From Flectonema sp. DT1601 (taxonomy: Eukaryota; Euglenozoa; Diplonemea; Diplonemida; Diplonemidae): a stretch of 64,000 bases of DNA. The translations under genes and the position numbers were made by a program. The stretch spans positions 248,001-312,000 of the forward strand of contig OZ025797.1 of assembly GCA_964019425.1 (NCBI GenBank), given 5' to 3'. The notes beneath the pieces were generated by a model that was not told the DNA's origin, did no database searches, and saw only the letters and a list, made by a program, of their open reading frames with translations. Below are positions 1 through 11,149 of the stretch, in pieces. Every line of letters begins with the position of its first letter. Position 1 is the first letter of the stretch.

Positions 1-3000
1 TATCACCAGTAAGTTTTAGTTCCCTACTTCCATCAGAAGAACTATCAACAATTATTCCAATCGAGTCAGACATATCACCGTCTCTCTCATTGGTGTCAAC
101 ATGAGGAGAATCAAAAAATGAATTAGAAAAAGGATCATCTGTTCCAGAACAGGGCGAAAGCAGTTTCTTGATGGGTGTCGCTGCTTGTGATAAATCTTCT
201 AGTATATCTGGAGAAAAGGTGTTTGCCTGCAGCGTCTTCACTTGGTTAATGTCACCGGGGTTACCAACGTTAGAGAAGTCTCCCTTATCTGGAACAGCTG
301 CTTCCACTTCTCGAGTACGGGTCTCACATTTAATTTCGCCGATCGATGTTACAACGGATTTTGGTACGAATCGAGCAGACTCGCCTTCAACAGACTTATT
401 TGTAAGCGAAGTCTCACGCGGCTTGAAGTCGACAACACTACCGACAATAGATGTTTTCAAAACAGGTTTCAGTTGCGCGTCAAGTATTCTCCTGCTAGCA
501 ACAGAGTTCGGCAAGATGTCACTGTTGGATTTTGAAGAGGACAAATCAATTGGTTTTGTCAATGGCTGGGAGGTATCACTTTTAACTCTTTTATTCTTGA
601 GCGTTCGCAAAACAGAATCAAACTTGTCTACAGGGATCATGTTAGAATCGATTGTGTTTGGTACGAATTGTAACTTCTCCTTGTTCACTATCGGTTTTCT
701 TGTTTTGGGTGTTTTTTTTGTAGAATTTTCGGTCGCTTGACTAAAGTCCAGTTGCCTACGTGCCTTGATAGCTTCAATCGACATCCGGTGCACTCTTGGA
801 GTTAATGACCCCCTAGCTGATGACGTTCGCTGCCTGGATTGAGGAGTATAAATCCCGTCTAACACTCCTTCCACCTTCCCTGCTTTTGCGAGGGCCGCTT
901 CAAGCGGTGTTTGAGACCCAGGTACGATTCCGGGATCAGACATCTTTTTTATCGACAATCCAATAATTGGTGAATCTATCAGGGTGTCGTTACTACTGTC
1001 GGTAACAGAGACAGGTACTTTTTCAAAAGCTGCAGGGGCAACTTGTGGGACTTGAAAAACAAGTCCACTGACACACAAATGAACAGGATCAGACTGAACT
1101 TGAACATTGTTCATTGCCTGAAGTAAAGAGGCTAATCTCGCAGATGGAGAATCAAGTTCAGCATAAATTTCAAAAGCAGTGCGACAGAGGGCTTCTAAGA
1201 ACTCCGGAAAGGAGAGCATTACAGACTGTCTGATTGTAGACAGCGGCTGTTTTTCAATCCCAGCAAGGGAGGTAAGAAGAATTCCTCCCATGCTGTTGAC
1301 AGCAATTTTTTCACAAGCAGCTCTCGTCAGTAATCCAGGTAGTATTTCGTATCTCCGTAAAAATGAAAGCCAGCCCTGAGCTGAGAGCAATCGAGACCGC
1401 ACACCTTCTCCAAACCCTTCTCCACGGAGACTGAATGGAATGCAACCACTCCCAGTATACTTTTCTACAAAGAATTTAAATATCTTTAAAAGCATCAGTT
1501 CATTGATGCTGATGAGTGCCAGCACCTTGGAGTCAATGAGCGATCCTGGTTGGGAAAATTGTTCAGACACATTTGAAGACGCGCAAAATGGAAGAATATA
1601 ACACCAAGTCACCTCTGCTGCCGAGCATGGTGGCTGCAATTGGCGACCAATGTGAGCAATAGCCTTGCAAAATAATTCAAATGGCATCCCCACGTCACTC
1701 CTCACTACCGAGGAGTAAATAATATCAACTTGGGCAGTGCTGAGGCCGTTTGAGGAAATTATCTTCGACTCACTAAGGAGGCGAATCCATTTCGTGCATG
1801 GCATAACCTGTCGTCCCTTAGAATCAATCACAGAAAACCTCTTGAAGATATTTCTTAGCTGCTCGGTAGCTTGTGATGAATTTTGTATATCAGTGAGCAT
1901 TGACTTCTTTGCAGTTTGTTGTCGAGGAACAGCAGGTTTTAATCTCACTGTAGTTTTAACTTCACTCTCCGAACCGCTGCTACTGATACTCTCAGGCTGC
2001 GGTACGCCTCTAGCATCAAGAGGTAGCTGTGGCTTCTTATGAAGAGGCTGACGTTGTTTTTTTTCAACAGTAACAGGAGGTGTTTCTGGTTTGGCTTCAA
2101 AAAAAGCAGGTTGAAAGCGCTCAGCGCTAGGATGCTTTCCAATGACTGCATCGGTTGGTGGATGGATTGCAGTAGGTAATTGAACTGATTTTTTCTTTAT
2201 ACATCTAATATTTCTGTTGCCAGAATCAGCCACGAATATTGTATCATTGACACCCAGTGATACAGCTCCTGTGATGATCCCGTATCGTGATTCTTCCAAA
2301 GACCCATTTCTTGTCCCTCGAACACCTAATTTGGATCCAGTAAGTGTCCCAACAACTCCACTAGCAACATATCGAAGGCAGTAATTATTTCTATCAGAAA
2401 TAATTATAGCTCCGCTCGATGCTACAGTCACCCCGGTGGGTGAGTTAAATAAAGAACACTCTGCTGATCCGTTTTGATTACCGGCATGTCCTGGGACACC
2501 TGCAAGATTAAACATCGTCCAAGAATCATCTGTAGTGGAATACTGTAGTGCTCGTATGCAGTGATTACCGGAATCTGATACTACTAAAGAATGTTCGTTA
2601 TACCATGCACAGTGGGTTGGTTTATTTAAAACATGGGAACCGTATGATGTAAATTTCTGATTATCTACGTGTAATGATATTTTTATGCAGTTGTTACCAG
2701 TGTCGCAAACGGCAATGTGCTCCTGAGTGGGAGATATCCCGGCCCAGTATGGATTTTTTAATAAGTCCACCGAGCTACTAGATCCGGCACAACCAGGAGT
2801 ACCAGCAGCTACCTTGCATTCACTACCGTTTGATTGCATTGTCCAAATACAATGCGATTTTGGATCTGACAATAATATTTCACTACTTCCCTTTATTCTC
2901 GTCATCCCCCGAACGCTTCTAACCCTTTTCGGAAGATTTAACGGAACGACACCCTTACCCCAGGGTATAATTACGTTAATTAAACACCCTATTTGAGATA

Positions 3001-3543
3001 TCAATATACATCCATTCGGCAAAACACACATTCCGAGGATGGCTCCCCGACTGGGAACATCACCATACAATGAAACTAAGTACTCGGCATTATTGTGGTA
3101 TATCTCCTTCATAGAAGTTTCTGGCAGAGAGCTAAAAAAAAACTACTAATGTGAAGCTCAGAGGAATGCAAAAAAACCGGAAGACAATAATAAGTGTGTG
3201 CATCTATTCCGTTAGAGAGTTGCTTGATAGACATTTTGTATTACTGTAAAAGGAATAATTCTCGTGAGGAAATATTCTCGTGAATTGGGCCGAAAGAAAA
3301 CCTCATGGATTTTCCCTCACAAGATTTTTTCTTCAAAGGAAAACCCAAGTAAGAAAAAAAATTACCTTTATCAGGAATAATTCTTGGCTTGCCAACCTCA
3401 AACTCGCTGTCTTCGAGGCTTGGGACCCGATTTGTGAAAGCCACAGCTTCCTCACGTATTTTTCGCCCGATCGGTGGGATCGGTCTGCTACTTGGGGTTT
3501 GTTCGGAGAACATACCCCGCCTCTCCGCGAGATTGTCCGTCAT
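1..3543 (-). CDS. NHL-repeat / TPPP-like protein, 3' end outside window
   Basis: Reading the minus strand from an ATG at 3112 gives an open frame of 1037 codons to the left edge without a stop. An upstream exon (3543 to 3366, starting ATG directly after an in-frame TAG) joins it if a 245-nt GT..AG intron (3365-3121) is removed. The phases agree (G plus AA gives Glu60). In the spliced model four NHL-type repeats lie near residues 184-370, each with a D-(S/T/R)-(G/N)-N-x-C/N-I/L core, as in beta-propeller scaffolds. Residues about 487-553 resemble a p25-alpha/TPPP domain (microtubule-associated, EF-hand-like fold). Residues about 698-712 carry an FPEFLEAL-type segment common in ciliary proteins. 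The last 300 residues are Ser/Thr/Pro/Lys-rich and look disordered. The frame is seen directly; the intron and a cytoskeletal or flagellar role are inferred. At least 1,099 residues; the C-terminus lies outside the window. Confidence 0.8.
3121..3365 (-). other. predicted spliceosomal intron of the NHL gene
   Basis: The donor reads AAAG|GTAAT on the minus strand. The acceptor is a T-tract followed by CTCTGCCAG|AA. Removing these 245 nt fuses the 59-codon first exon to the long NHL frame in phase. Translation could instead begin at the ATG at 3112, leaving this as 5' leader. RNA data would decide. Confidence 0.5.
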
Positions 3544-5107
3544 CTACCGGCGAATCTGCTGTATCAGTGTTAACACTGAGAGAATTAAGTTACAGGTGAG
3601 ATTTGGACTGTTAGCATTTGGCTAAGGCCCTCCCTGAAAAGGCAAGAACAAAAAAACTACTCGCACCTGAAGAAAACATATAAGTCCAAAGTTAGCGCTG
3701 GGGAGTTGGTGAGCAACTTGGCGATCTGTTTGTTCTACTTTCTTTTATTTTTTTTAAATAGAATGAACATGATTGGATCGGGATGCAGTGCCGCCTGGGG
3801 CAAAAGCCAGGTTAAGTCATCAGAAGCTGCTGGTTGTCTAGATTTTTTAACTTCACCAGACACCAGCAGCGATGTGGTATGGATCCAATTTGGATCAAAC
3901 AGTTTGCCTTTTTTTATTTATTTGCTGCCGATGCGCACAAGGTGGAGAATAAGTTAAACTCCAATGTCTTCTCCTTTCCCTGGGTACAACCCAATAACAA
4001 AAACATAATCACACACAGTAACAGGATACTCGCAGCTGCCAAACTGATGTCGATGTCTTCGTTGTCTGATCTTGTGCACTCCCTGGCATTCTTTTTCAAA
4101 CATGTTTGTTATCCGTTTTAAAAGATTGCTAAATTACACACTAAATACAAACAGGTTTGTTCTTGCCTTTATTTCCCTTCGTGACCTGTTTATGCCTTGG
4201 AGATGCGAGATGCGAAGGAGGTCGATGGAAGCCTGGAAGTGCTGCGATGCTATCCTGGTATGTGATTGTTTTTCTTGAAGCGGAACTTCGTTATCTTTTG
4301 TATTCTTGTGTTAGGAAATCCCATTCTTCTTCACTCAGGAAAGGCCGTGAGCCTAAAGCTTTGCCTACTACATTTCTCCTGAAAAAACAAACTATTTCAG
4401 GTGGATCTGGACAAGCTTTTGGCTTTGGCCCTCCATTCCACATTGTGGCAGACACCGATCATCCAGCATACCCATCTAATCTATCCTAATGTGTGCTTGA
4501 CGGCGAGCGGCGAGAAAGAAACAAAGAGGCAAAGGTGCAAACCTGTTTTGTTGTGTTTATTGTGGCTGTTTTGGCCGCACAAGTCACACTGTGCGTCCTT
4601 CCTCTACACGCGCATGCCGCGATGAGGAGCGGACCGATCTCTTCCCTAGACGTACCCGGTCATGGCTTAAGGGTTGTGAAGTTGGAAAATCTGCCAGCCA
4701 TGACCCAGGTGTCTTACGCGTCTCAGAACGAGCCAGGCTTAGGTGGCATCTGATCCAAAAGGACAAGTGCGCCTCATCGGTCCACTCAGAAACTCATCGC
4801 GGACATGTTTTATGTGTATTGGGGGAACTTTGATACGATACGAAAAGATTTATCTGGGAAGAATACTGCAGGTCTTTGCACAAAAAAATAAAAGTACTGT
4901 CACCATGAAATAGAAGGCGTTGAACATTGCCTGGTTTCTTTGGTGGAGGCCACGTGAACGTAGTTGAGCACCTCTTGCCTACGCTACCGTAACAGTGAAA
5001 AACAGCTGTAAATTTAAAATAAATGTGAAAAAAATAAAATGAAACCACTAAGTATTTCTCACTTAGAAATTTTTTTATTTTTTTATTTTCAGCTCAATTA
5101 GCTACAA
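3544..5107. other. intergenic stretch with degenerate repeat fragments
   Basis: No gene can be supported. Positions 3584-3680 are a diverged copy of the first 95 bp of repeat family A. Positions 4488-4546 match, inverted, a stretch at about 54885-54945. A short minus-strand frame at 3914-4099 contains one hydrophobic stretch that could be a membrane helix, but it has no recognisable family and no matching neighbours. The rest is ordinary-composition sequence with nothing I recognise. Confidence 0.5.
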
Positions 5108-5116
5108 AGTGTTTCT

Positions 5117-5389
5117 ACTACTGCAACTGGAAATATTACTGCGCTGAATAAATACTGCGGGGAAATATTACTGTGCGGAAAAATTAGTGCGGTTTTTTCC
5201 ACTTGGTGGTAGAAAAAAATTTGGTTGCTTTTTTGCTGTGTAAGGCACCAGCAGAAAAATGCAGCTGGAGAAAAAATCAGAAATATTAGTGCGGTGGAAA
5301 TATTACTGCGTGGAAAAATTAGTGCGGTTTTTTGCAGATTTGGAAATTAGTGCGGTTTTTTCCGCGCAGTAATATTTCCAGTTGCAGTA
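5117..5389. mobile_element. MITE 'attagtgcgg' family, copy 1
   Basis: A 273-bp non-coding element with inverted ends (ACTACTGCAACTGG... and ...CCAGTTGCAGTA). It is flanked by a 9-bp direct repeat AGTGTTTCT at 5108-5116 and 5390-5398, which is the expected target duplication. The interior is made of repeated short motifs (TATTACTGCG, ATTAGTGCGG) in both orientations, so the single strand can fold on itself. Longer relatives lie at 12292-12596 and 21358-21662. Confidence 0.8.
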
Positions 5390-5401
5390 AGTGTTTCTCA
5401 C

Positions 5402-5820
5402 TGAGGCGATCGGCAGGGTGGAGGTGTTCACGATTTTTCACTTTGCTACACGAAAATTCACGATTTTTCACGATTTTTCACTTAATTTTTTGCTGCTTTC
5501 TGGTAGTGAAATCCCGTGAAAATGTGTGAAAATGTGTGAAAATGTGTGAAAATGTGTGAAAATGTGTGAATTCTAGTGAAAAAAGTGAGTGATATCCAGA
5601 TGGTACCGTTGGTGCTGGTGTGCTGTGCGATGTCAAACCTGTTCAGTTTGCCATACATGTCTCTTTGACAACTAAATGGACATCGCTTGTGCCCAGTGAC
5701 CCATCACCCTTCCTGACCATCGCTTGTGGTGAGGTTACGGACTTTGGAACGGCGCATCGCGTGTGCGGTGGGTTTAATCACTGAGGGGCTCATTCTCGTT
5801 CAGACTGTTCTGTTCTGTAA
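5402..5820. mobile_element. terminal region of an inverted-repeat DNA transposon, lone end
   Basis: It begins with the terminus TGAGGCGATCGGCAGG and continues with TTCACGA-type subterminal repeats, then five copies of a 10-bp unit (gaaaatgtgt). About 400 bp match, in inverted orientation, the right end of the element at 55489-58454. A matching second end close by is not seen; the segment instead joins a family A repeat. It looks like a chimera or a deletion derivative. Confidence 0.65.
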
Positions 5821-6067
5821 CAACCCGACCATGATCATTCAGCAAATATGAGATGTCAATTGTGGCTGCCTCCGACATGTCACGTGCAACCTCTGCCCAA
5901 AACTGGAGAAGTTGTCGCGGAGTGCGATGCTCCGGGAGAATGAGATGAATAATCCCTGCCAGAGGGGCAAGTATTCTACCATGGTTGAAATACTCTGGCA
6001 ACTGATCTTCAATTTTATGTTGTTTGTTAGCTGCTGGTGTATCTTGATCATGTGTTGATACTTGCAT
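5774..6067 (-). CDS. family A repeat-encoded protein, 97 aa
   Basis: An intact 97-codon frame starts MQVSTHD and ends NEPLSD. Its first 40 or so residues recur in the family A copies at 11989, 21055 and about 48109. Its last residues and the downstream non-coding DNA are shared with the final ORF of the transposon at 55489-58454. I recognise no domain. It is predicted soluble, with no membrane segment. Recurrence across copies argues that it was once a real element gene. The C-terminal half is seen only here. Confidence 0.45.
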   Translation of the reverse strand: MQVSTHDQDTPAANKQHKIEDQLPEYFNHGRILAPLAGIIHLILPEHRTPRQLLQFWAEVARDMSEAATIDISYLLNDHGRVVTEQNSLNENEPLSD

Positions 6068-6776
6068 TTTTTTATTTGTAATCTTCTATTACAATCACTC
6101 TTGCCTATATCTTTTCTTTTTATTCCCTATCTGTTCTGATCTGTTACTTCATTTGTCTTGTTTAACTTCAGTTATATCCATTTTACTTTTTATTGTTTCC
6201 CATATACTTTTTATTTTCTATTAGTTCTGGTCAGAAACCCCTGGGCAGCAAGAAGGAAAGCAGTTTAGTACTTCTGGGTGTTTGGCATCACCCCCCATAG
6301 TGAGCAAGTACAACAGGTAGCATTGGTAGTCTGTTGATCCTGAGTGATCCCAGCTACAGTTTTGTTTTTCCTTCTTTTTTTTTAAGAAGAAGATCAGGAC
6401 ATCCAAGCACTGTTGGATAGTTGCTGAATGGAGGGCCTGCCTGTGGCATTATAATAACAGGCTAAGTCATTTGTAGTTCATAGTTTACCTTTGATTTTAT
6501 AACTTCACACAGGGTACTATGAACGATGAGAGATCCAGTGGGATCACTCAGGGTCTAGTAGAGACCACCAATGTTGTGCGTTGATAGGCAAGGTGACCAA
6601 CCTTGACATTCTTTCTTTTCTCCTGTTGTGACAAACACAAAATATACACACAGCTTACAGTGTGTTCTTTGTGTATGTTTTCTTCAGGTGTGAGTAGTTT
6701 TTTTGTTCTTGCTCTTCAGGGAGGGCCTTAGCCAAAAGCTAACTGTCCAAATCTCACCTGGTAATTCAACTTAGGA
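5821..6776 (-). repeat. repeat family A, copy on minus strand
   Basis: On the minus strand this begins with ttaccaggtgagatttgg and proceeds through the same segments as at 11150-12291, including the region encoding MQVSTHD. It differs in that its gene reads on for another 55 codons into the transposon end at 5402-5820. The copy lacks about 180 bp present in the 11-kb copy just upstream of the gene. Confidence 0.7.
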
Positions 6777-6810
6777 CCAACAAAAAAAAAAAAATAAATA
6801 AATAAATAAA

Positions 6811-7260
6811 TAACGATCAAGCTGAGCTGATCTTGTTTTTATTAAAATAAGGGGAGCGGGAGGGATGGGAGGAATAAAGGAAAAAAAAAAGAAAAGGTCG
6901 ATCAATTGGATCTGATCGTCGAGAAGAAGAAGATAATTATTTTAAAGGTCGATCGGCATAGCCGATCGTTGAGAAAAAATAACCAGATATAAATACAATC
7001 AGTTTAAATTTAAAAAAAAAAAAAAAAAGATTAACGATCAAGCTGAGCTGATCTTGTTTTTATTAAAATAAGGGGAGCGGGAGGGATGGAAGGAATAAAG
7101 GAAAAAAAAAAAAAAAAAAAAAAAAAGGTCGATCAATTGGATCTGATCGTCGAGAAGAAGAAAACAATTATTTTAAAAAAAATGATCGGTATAGCCGATC
7201 GTTGAGAAAAGAACAGATATAAATACAATCGGTTTTGGTGATCGACGAGTGGAGCGATCA
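6811..7260. repeat. 221-bp tandem repeat of hairpins, about two copies
   Basis: Two successive units start at 6811 and 7032. Each contains palindromes split by three or so bases, for example GATCGGC-ATA-GCCGATC at 6951-6967 and GATCA..TGATC, separated by A or T tracts. The sequence differs from the main arrays, but the design (short hairpins spaced by homopolymers) is the same. A (TAAA)n run lies at 6793-6811. Confidence 0.75.
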
Positions 7261-7464
7261 CTTGACAAGAAGGAAAAAAGAAAGGACCGATTAATTGGGG
7301 CTTTGGTTGTATTCCCAAGGCATGTTTTTTTTTTTTTTTTTTTTATTATTCATTTACATTATTTTATTTTTTTTTTTTTTAAATTAATAATCACATTTTG
7401 TTCAAAAATATTTCATATTAGAGTAAAAGAAAAAGAAAAAAAGAGATAAGAGAAAAAAAAAAAA

Positions 7465-7656
7465 GAATTTCGATAAAGTGGGAAGTAACGGACTGGGAGC
7501 TTTTGGCTCCTGCCCTATTCCCGATGTAAACTTTCTTTTTATTTTTATTTTTTTTTAACAGGCCCAAAGGGCGACAATGATGGTTGCTGACCAAGGAATA
7601 ATATTCAAATGAATTTTCGTTTCAAAGAAACGAACAGAATTAAGAGAGAGGCAGAG

Positions 7657-7688
<32 letters not shown>

Positions 7689-9660
7689 GAAAAAAAAAAT
7701 GAAGAGGAAATAATCAAACATGAAAAAAAAAAAAAAAAAAATATATATGAGGCGGTGCAGAAACCCCCCCCCCAATTTTTACCAGGCTATTCTGTGGGCA
7801 CCTAATACCCAATCCGAGCTCACCACCCCACGAAAATACTATCCAAAAAACTCAAATCCGGTACTGGGGCATCCTCTAACTGCTCACTAGTTTCAAAATT
7901 CTATATTTTTTGACTGTTTCTGGTACTTTTGCCTTGTATCTCTGTTGGTTGCCCTCAAAATACTCAAAAACCAGCTTAGCAGCTACATTGCAGAAATTTG
8001 TTTACACCCTGGATTCCTATGAAGACTGGAATGATAGGAACAGGAGAAGTGATGAGACAGGAGAATCATAGATCCCGTGAGAACTGCAGAGTACGATATC
8101 GGGTGGTGATTCTGAGTCACCCTTGCTGGCAGTGATGATTGAGCATGATGTGAGCATGCTGTTCACAATAAGTACACCCTCAGGATTACTGGAGTTTTTC
8201 TAGAATCTATAGCCGCTTGAGGACGCTGCTACAAGCTCTATGTTCCAGTGGCTGGGGGTAGCAGAAGTGAATAAGACTGGGATAGTAGTAGGAAAGGAAT
8301 TGTGGAAGAATAGGGACAAGAAGGTGGAGTCAGTGGTTGCCTGTCAGTTGTAACACCTGACATGAAAAATCAGGTTCAATAAGAACTGGTAACCACTAGT
8401 GGTACCATAATATAAAACTCCTCCAAGTATCAAAAAAAGGAGAGAGGCAGTTACTGTTACTGTTGAAAACATGATGACCTCGTATCAACTAGTCGATAAT
8501 AACTCCCCTCTAAAAGACACTATCTCATACACACAGTACTGTTCTCTACCTGGAGTTGAGTTTCAGCAGTTTCGGCGCTGTATGAATGTGTGCAACTACC
8601 GTCTCGCAGGCAGCAATCTCTGAAAGAAGCTTGCCTTCCCGGCATCTTCAGTATTCGCCACATGTATCTGTGATGTTGACAGATGTAATGGGTGGATCTC
8701 TGGGGCCTTCAACATCATCGTAACTTCCTTCTGGCGCTCATAAAGTCCGAAGCTGAGAAGCGAACAACAATGAGAGGAATTATTGAAATAGATTCTCACA
8801 TTGGAGATAAGAGACATGTCAGGTGTATTGAGAAGATACATCTAATCCATCCTGGTGACTATATCATGACTCTGGATTATAAAGAAAAGGACTTCTAATG
8901 ACAGAAGGGACAAATTCCCCTTTCTATCAACAGGGGAAATAGTCTGCTTGGATGTGTACTACATGAGCAGTTTGGAACTGAGGTTCAGTGTGGCCATAAC
9001 AACTTCCTACTCCCACACATCAACCAGAATGCGATAGTAACGTATCCGGTTATGAATAAGTTCTTCTTGATGTCTGAGAATGATAAGATGATTCACTATT
9101 GGGCTGATGCTGGTAGGCAGCTTGAGAACACAACCGTCATCAGCCTGTTCTGTAAAATAGGTTAATCAGCTTGGGTTAACTTTTTCCCTAGTCGGCATGG
9201 CAAGTCCGAATGTGGTTGACACTTTGGCAATATCACATCTGTGCTGACACTCGCATCTAAATCGCAGGAAATCTGGGCCTTCAAGAAAAACAAAATTTCA
9301 AACATAATTTCTACCAGTGCCACACAGCTTACAAGGCAAATGTTACTAGAAACAGTCAAAAAAGTGAAATTTTTAAACTGGTGGGCAGTAAAAGGGTGCC
9401 CCAGTACCGGATTTGAGTTTTTTGGATACTATTTTCGTGGGGTGGTGGGCTCGGATTGGGTGTTAGGTGCCCACGGGATAGCCTGGTAAAAATTGGGGGG
9501 GGGGTTTCTGCACATCCTCATATATATAAATAAAAAACGTTGTATGAAAAAGGAAAAAAAAGAAAAAAAAAAGACCAGAAAAGGAAAGAGAAAATGAAAA
9601 GGTATAATATTATTGTGGGGATATGAGGGATAGCAGGGAGATGCTCTTTTTTTTTTTTTT
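7465..9660. repeat. cap block of foldback element, interrupted by a transposon
   Basis: A conserved non-coding block of about 450 bp begins gaatttcgataaagtggg and ends gggagatgctc. It carries hairpins GGAGC-TTTTG-GCTCC, GCCC-AAA-GGGC (near 7562) and TCGTTTC-AAA-GAAACGA (7617-7633). It recurs at 14560, 23626, 27140, 29875, 30990, 49814 and 52890, always at the outer side of a hairpin array. Here it is split by the insertion at 7749-9519. Confidence 0.8.
7749..9519. mobile_element. DNA transposon with ~200-bp inverted repeats, decayed
   Basis: The two ends are inverted copies of each other over about 200 bp (GAGG..GTGCAGAAACCCC.. outermost), with roughly 90% match in the first 125. The element lies inside an ATATAT tract that is unbroken in the other cap blocks. 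The interior of about 1.4 kb has short plus-strand coding remnants, for example around 8692-8898 and on to about 9160, broken by stops. A stretch near 8860-9000 is vaguely like the second catalytic region of DDE transposases, but I would not assign a superfamily. A second, intact copy is not present in the window. Confidence 0.75.
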
Positions 9661-9689
9661 TTTTTTTTTTTCTTATTTATTATTTAAAA

Positions 9690-10465
9690 AAAGGAAACAA
9701 TCAGTTTAGCGTCTCGATCAGGACGGAAAATAGAAATTAATCGACATAGTTGATCGATAGAAAAAAAAACAATGATAAAATTTTTTATTCATTTTTTTTT
9801 TTTTTTTTTTTTTAAACCTTTTTAATTGTTTTAAAGAAAAAACAATCAGTTTAGCGTCTTGACCAGGACGGAAAATAGTAAGTAATCGACATAGTCGATC
9901 GATAAAAAAAAAACAATGATAACATTGTTTATTCCTTTTTTTTTTTTTTTATTCTTTTTATTTATTTTTAAAGAAAAAACAATCAGTTTAGCGTCCGGAC
10001 CAGGACGGAAAATAGAAAGTAATCGACATAGTCGATCGATAAAAAAAACAATGATAACATTGTTTATTCTTTTTTTTTTTTTTTTTTTAATTCTTTTTAT
10101 TTATTTTTAAAAAGAAAAAAAATGGAAAATAGAAATTAGTCAACAAAGTCGAACGATAAAAAAAAACAATGATAACATTGTTTATTCTTTTTTTTTTTTA
10201 TTTTAAATTCTTTTTATTTATTTTTTAAAGAAAAAAAACGGAAAATAGAAATTAGTCGACAAAGTCGAACGATAAAAAAAAACAATGATAACATTGTTTA
10301 TTCTTTTTTTTGTATTTTTTTATATTCTTTTTTATTAATTTTGAAAAAAAAACAATCAGTTTAGCGTCTTGACCAGGACGGAAAATAGGAAGTAATCGAC
10401 ATAGTCGATCGATAAAAAAAACAATGATAACATTGTTTATTCTTTTTTTTTTTTTTTTTTTTTTT
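9690..10465 (-). repeat. hairpin array, minus sense (left arm)
   Basis: Tandem units of about 110-130 bp, read on the minus strand as rounds of AACAATG-TTAT-CATTGTT, then ATCGAC-TAT-GTCGAT (type A) or TCGAC-TTT-GTCGA (type B), then T- and A-tracts. Type A units also carry a conserved segment CCGTCCTGGTCAAGACGC. The types often alternate, giving a dimer of about 245 bp. No coding capacity. Confidence 0.85.
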
Positions 10466-10489
10466 AAAAATAAATAAATTTTTTTTCTT

Positions 10490-11149
10490 TTTAAAAATAA
10501 ATAAAAAGAATTAAAAAAAAAAAAAAAAAAAGAATAAACAATGTTATCATTGTTTTTTTATAGTTCGACTTTGTCGACTAATTTCTATTTTCCGTTTTTT
10601 TTCCTTTAAAAAATAAATAAAAAGAATTTAAAAAAAAAAGAATAAACAATGTTATCATTGTTTTTTTTTATCGTTCGACTTTGTCGACTAATTTCTATTT
10701 TCCGTCCTGGTCAAGACGCTAAACTGATTGTTTTTTTTTTTTCAAAATTAATAAAAAAGAATATAAAAAAAAAAATAAAAAAAAGAATAAACAATGTTAT
10801 CATTGTTTTTTTTTTTATCGGACTAATTTCTATTTTCCGTTTCTTTTCTTTAAAAAATAAATAAAAAGAATTTAAAATAAAAAAAAAGAATAAACAATGT
10901 TATCATTGTTTTTTTTATCGTTCGACTTTGTCGACTAATTTCTATTTTCAGTTTTTTTCTTTAAAAAATAAATAAAAAGATTTTAAAATAAAAAAAAAGA
11001 ATAAACAATGTTATCATTGTTTTTTTTATCGATCGACTATGTCGATTACTTTCTATTTTCCGTCCTGGTCAAGACGCTAAACTGATTGTTTTTTTTTTTT
11101 CAAAATTAATAAAAAAGAATATAAAAAAAAAATAAAAAAAGAATAGAGT
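10490..11149 (+). repeat. hairpin array, plus sense (right arm, first part)
   Basis: The same units as the left arm but reverse-complemented. The switch of orientation lies at about 10465-10490, within an A/T tract and with no intervening loop. With the left arm this makes a large palindrome. It is interrupted at 11150 by family A. Confidence 0.85.

Noticed and set aside
3914-4099. A small minus-strand membrane-protein-like frame.
   Set aside because: One hydrophobic stretch in 61 codons, no family, no conserved neighbours; chance cannot be excluded.
10649-10864. Many short Phe/Lys/Ile-rich open frames inside the hairpin arrays (for example 10649, 19715, 48246, 51914).
   Set aside because: They only translate A/T tracts and repeat units, occur in all frames and carry no domain.
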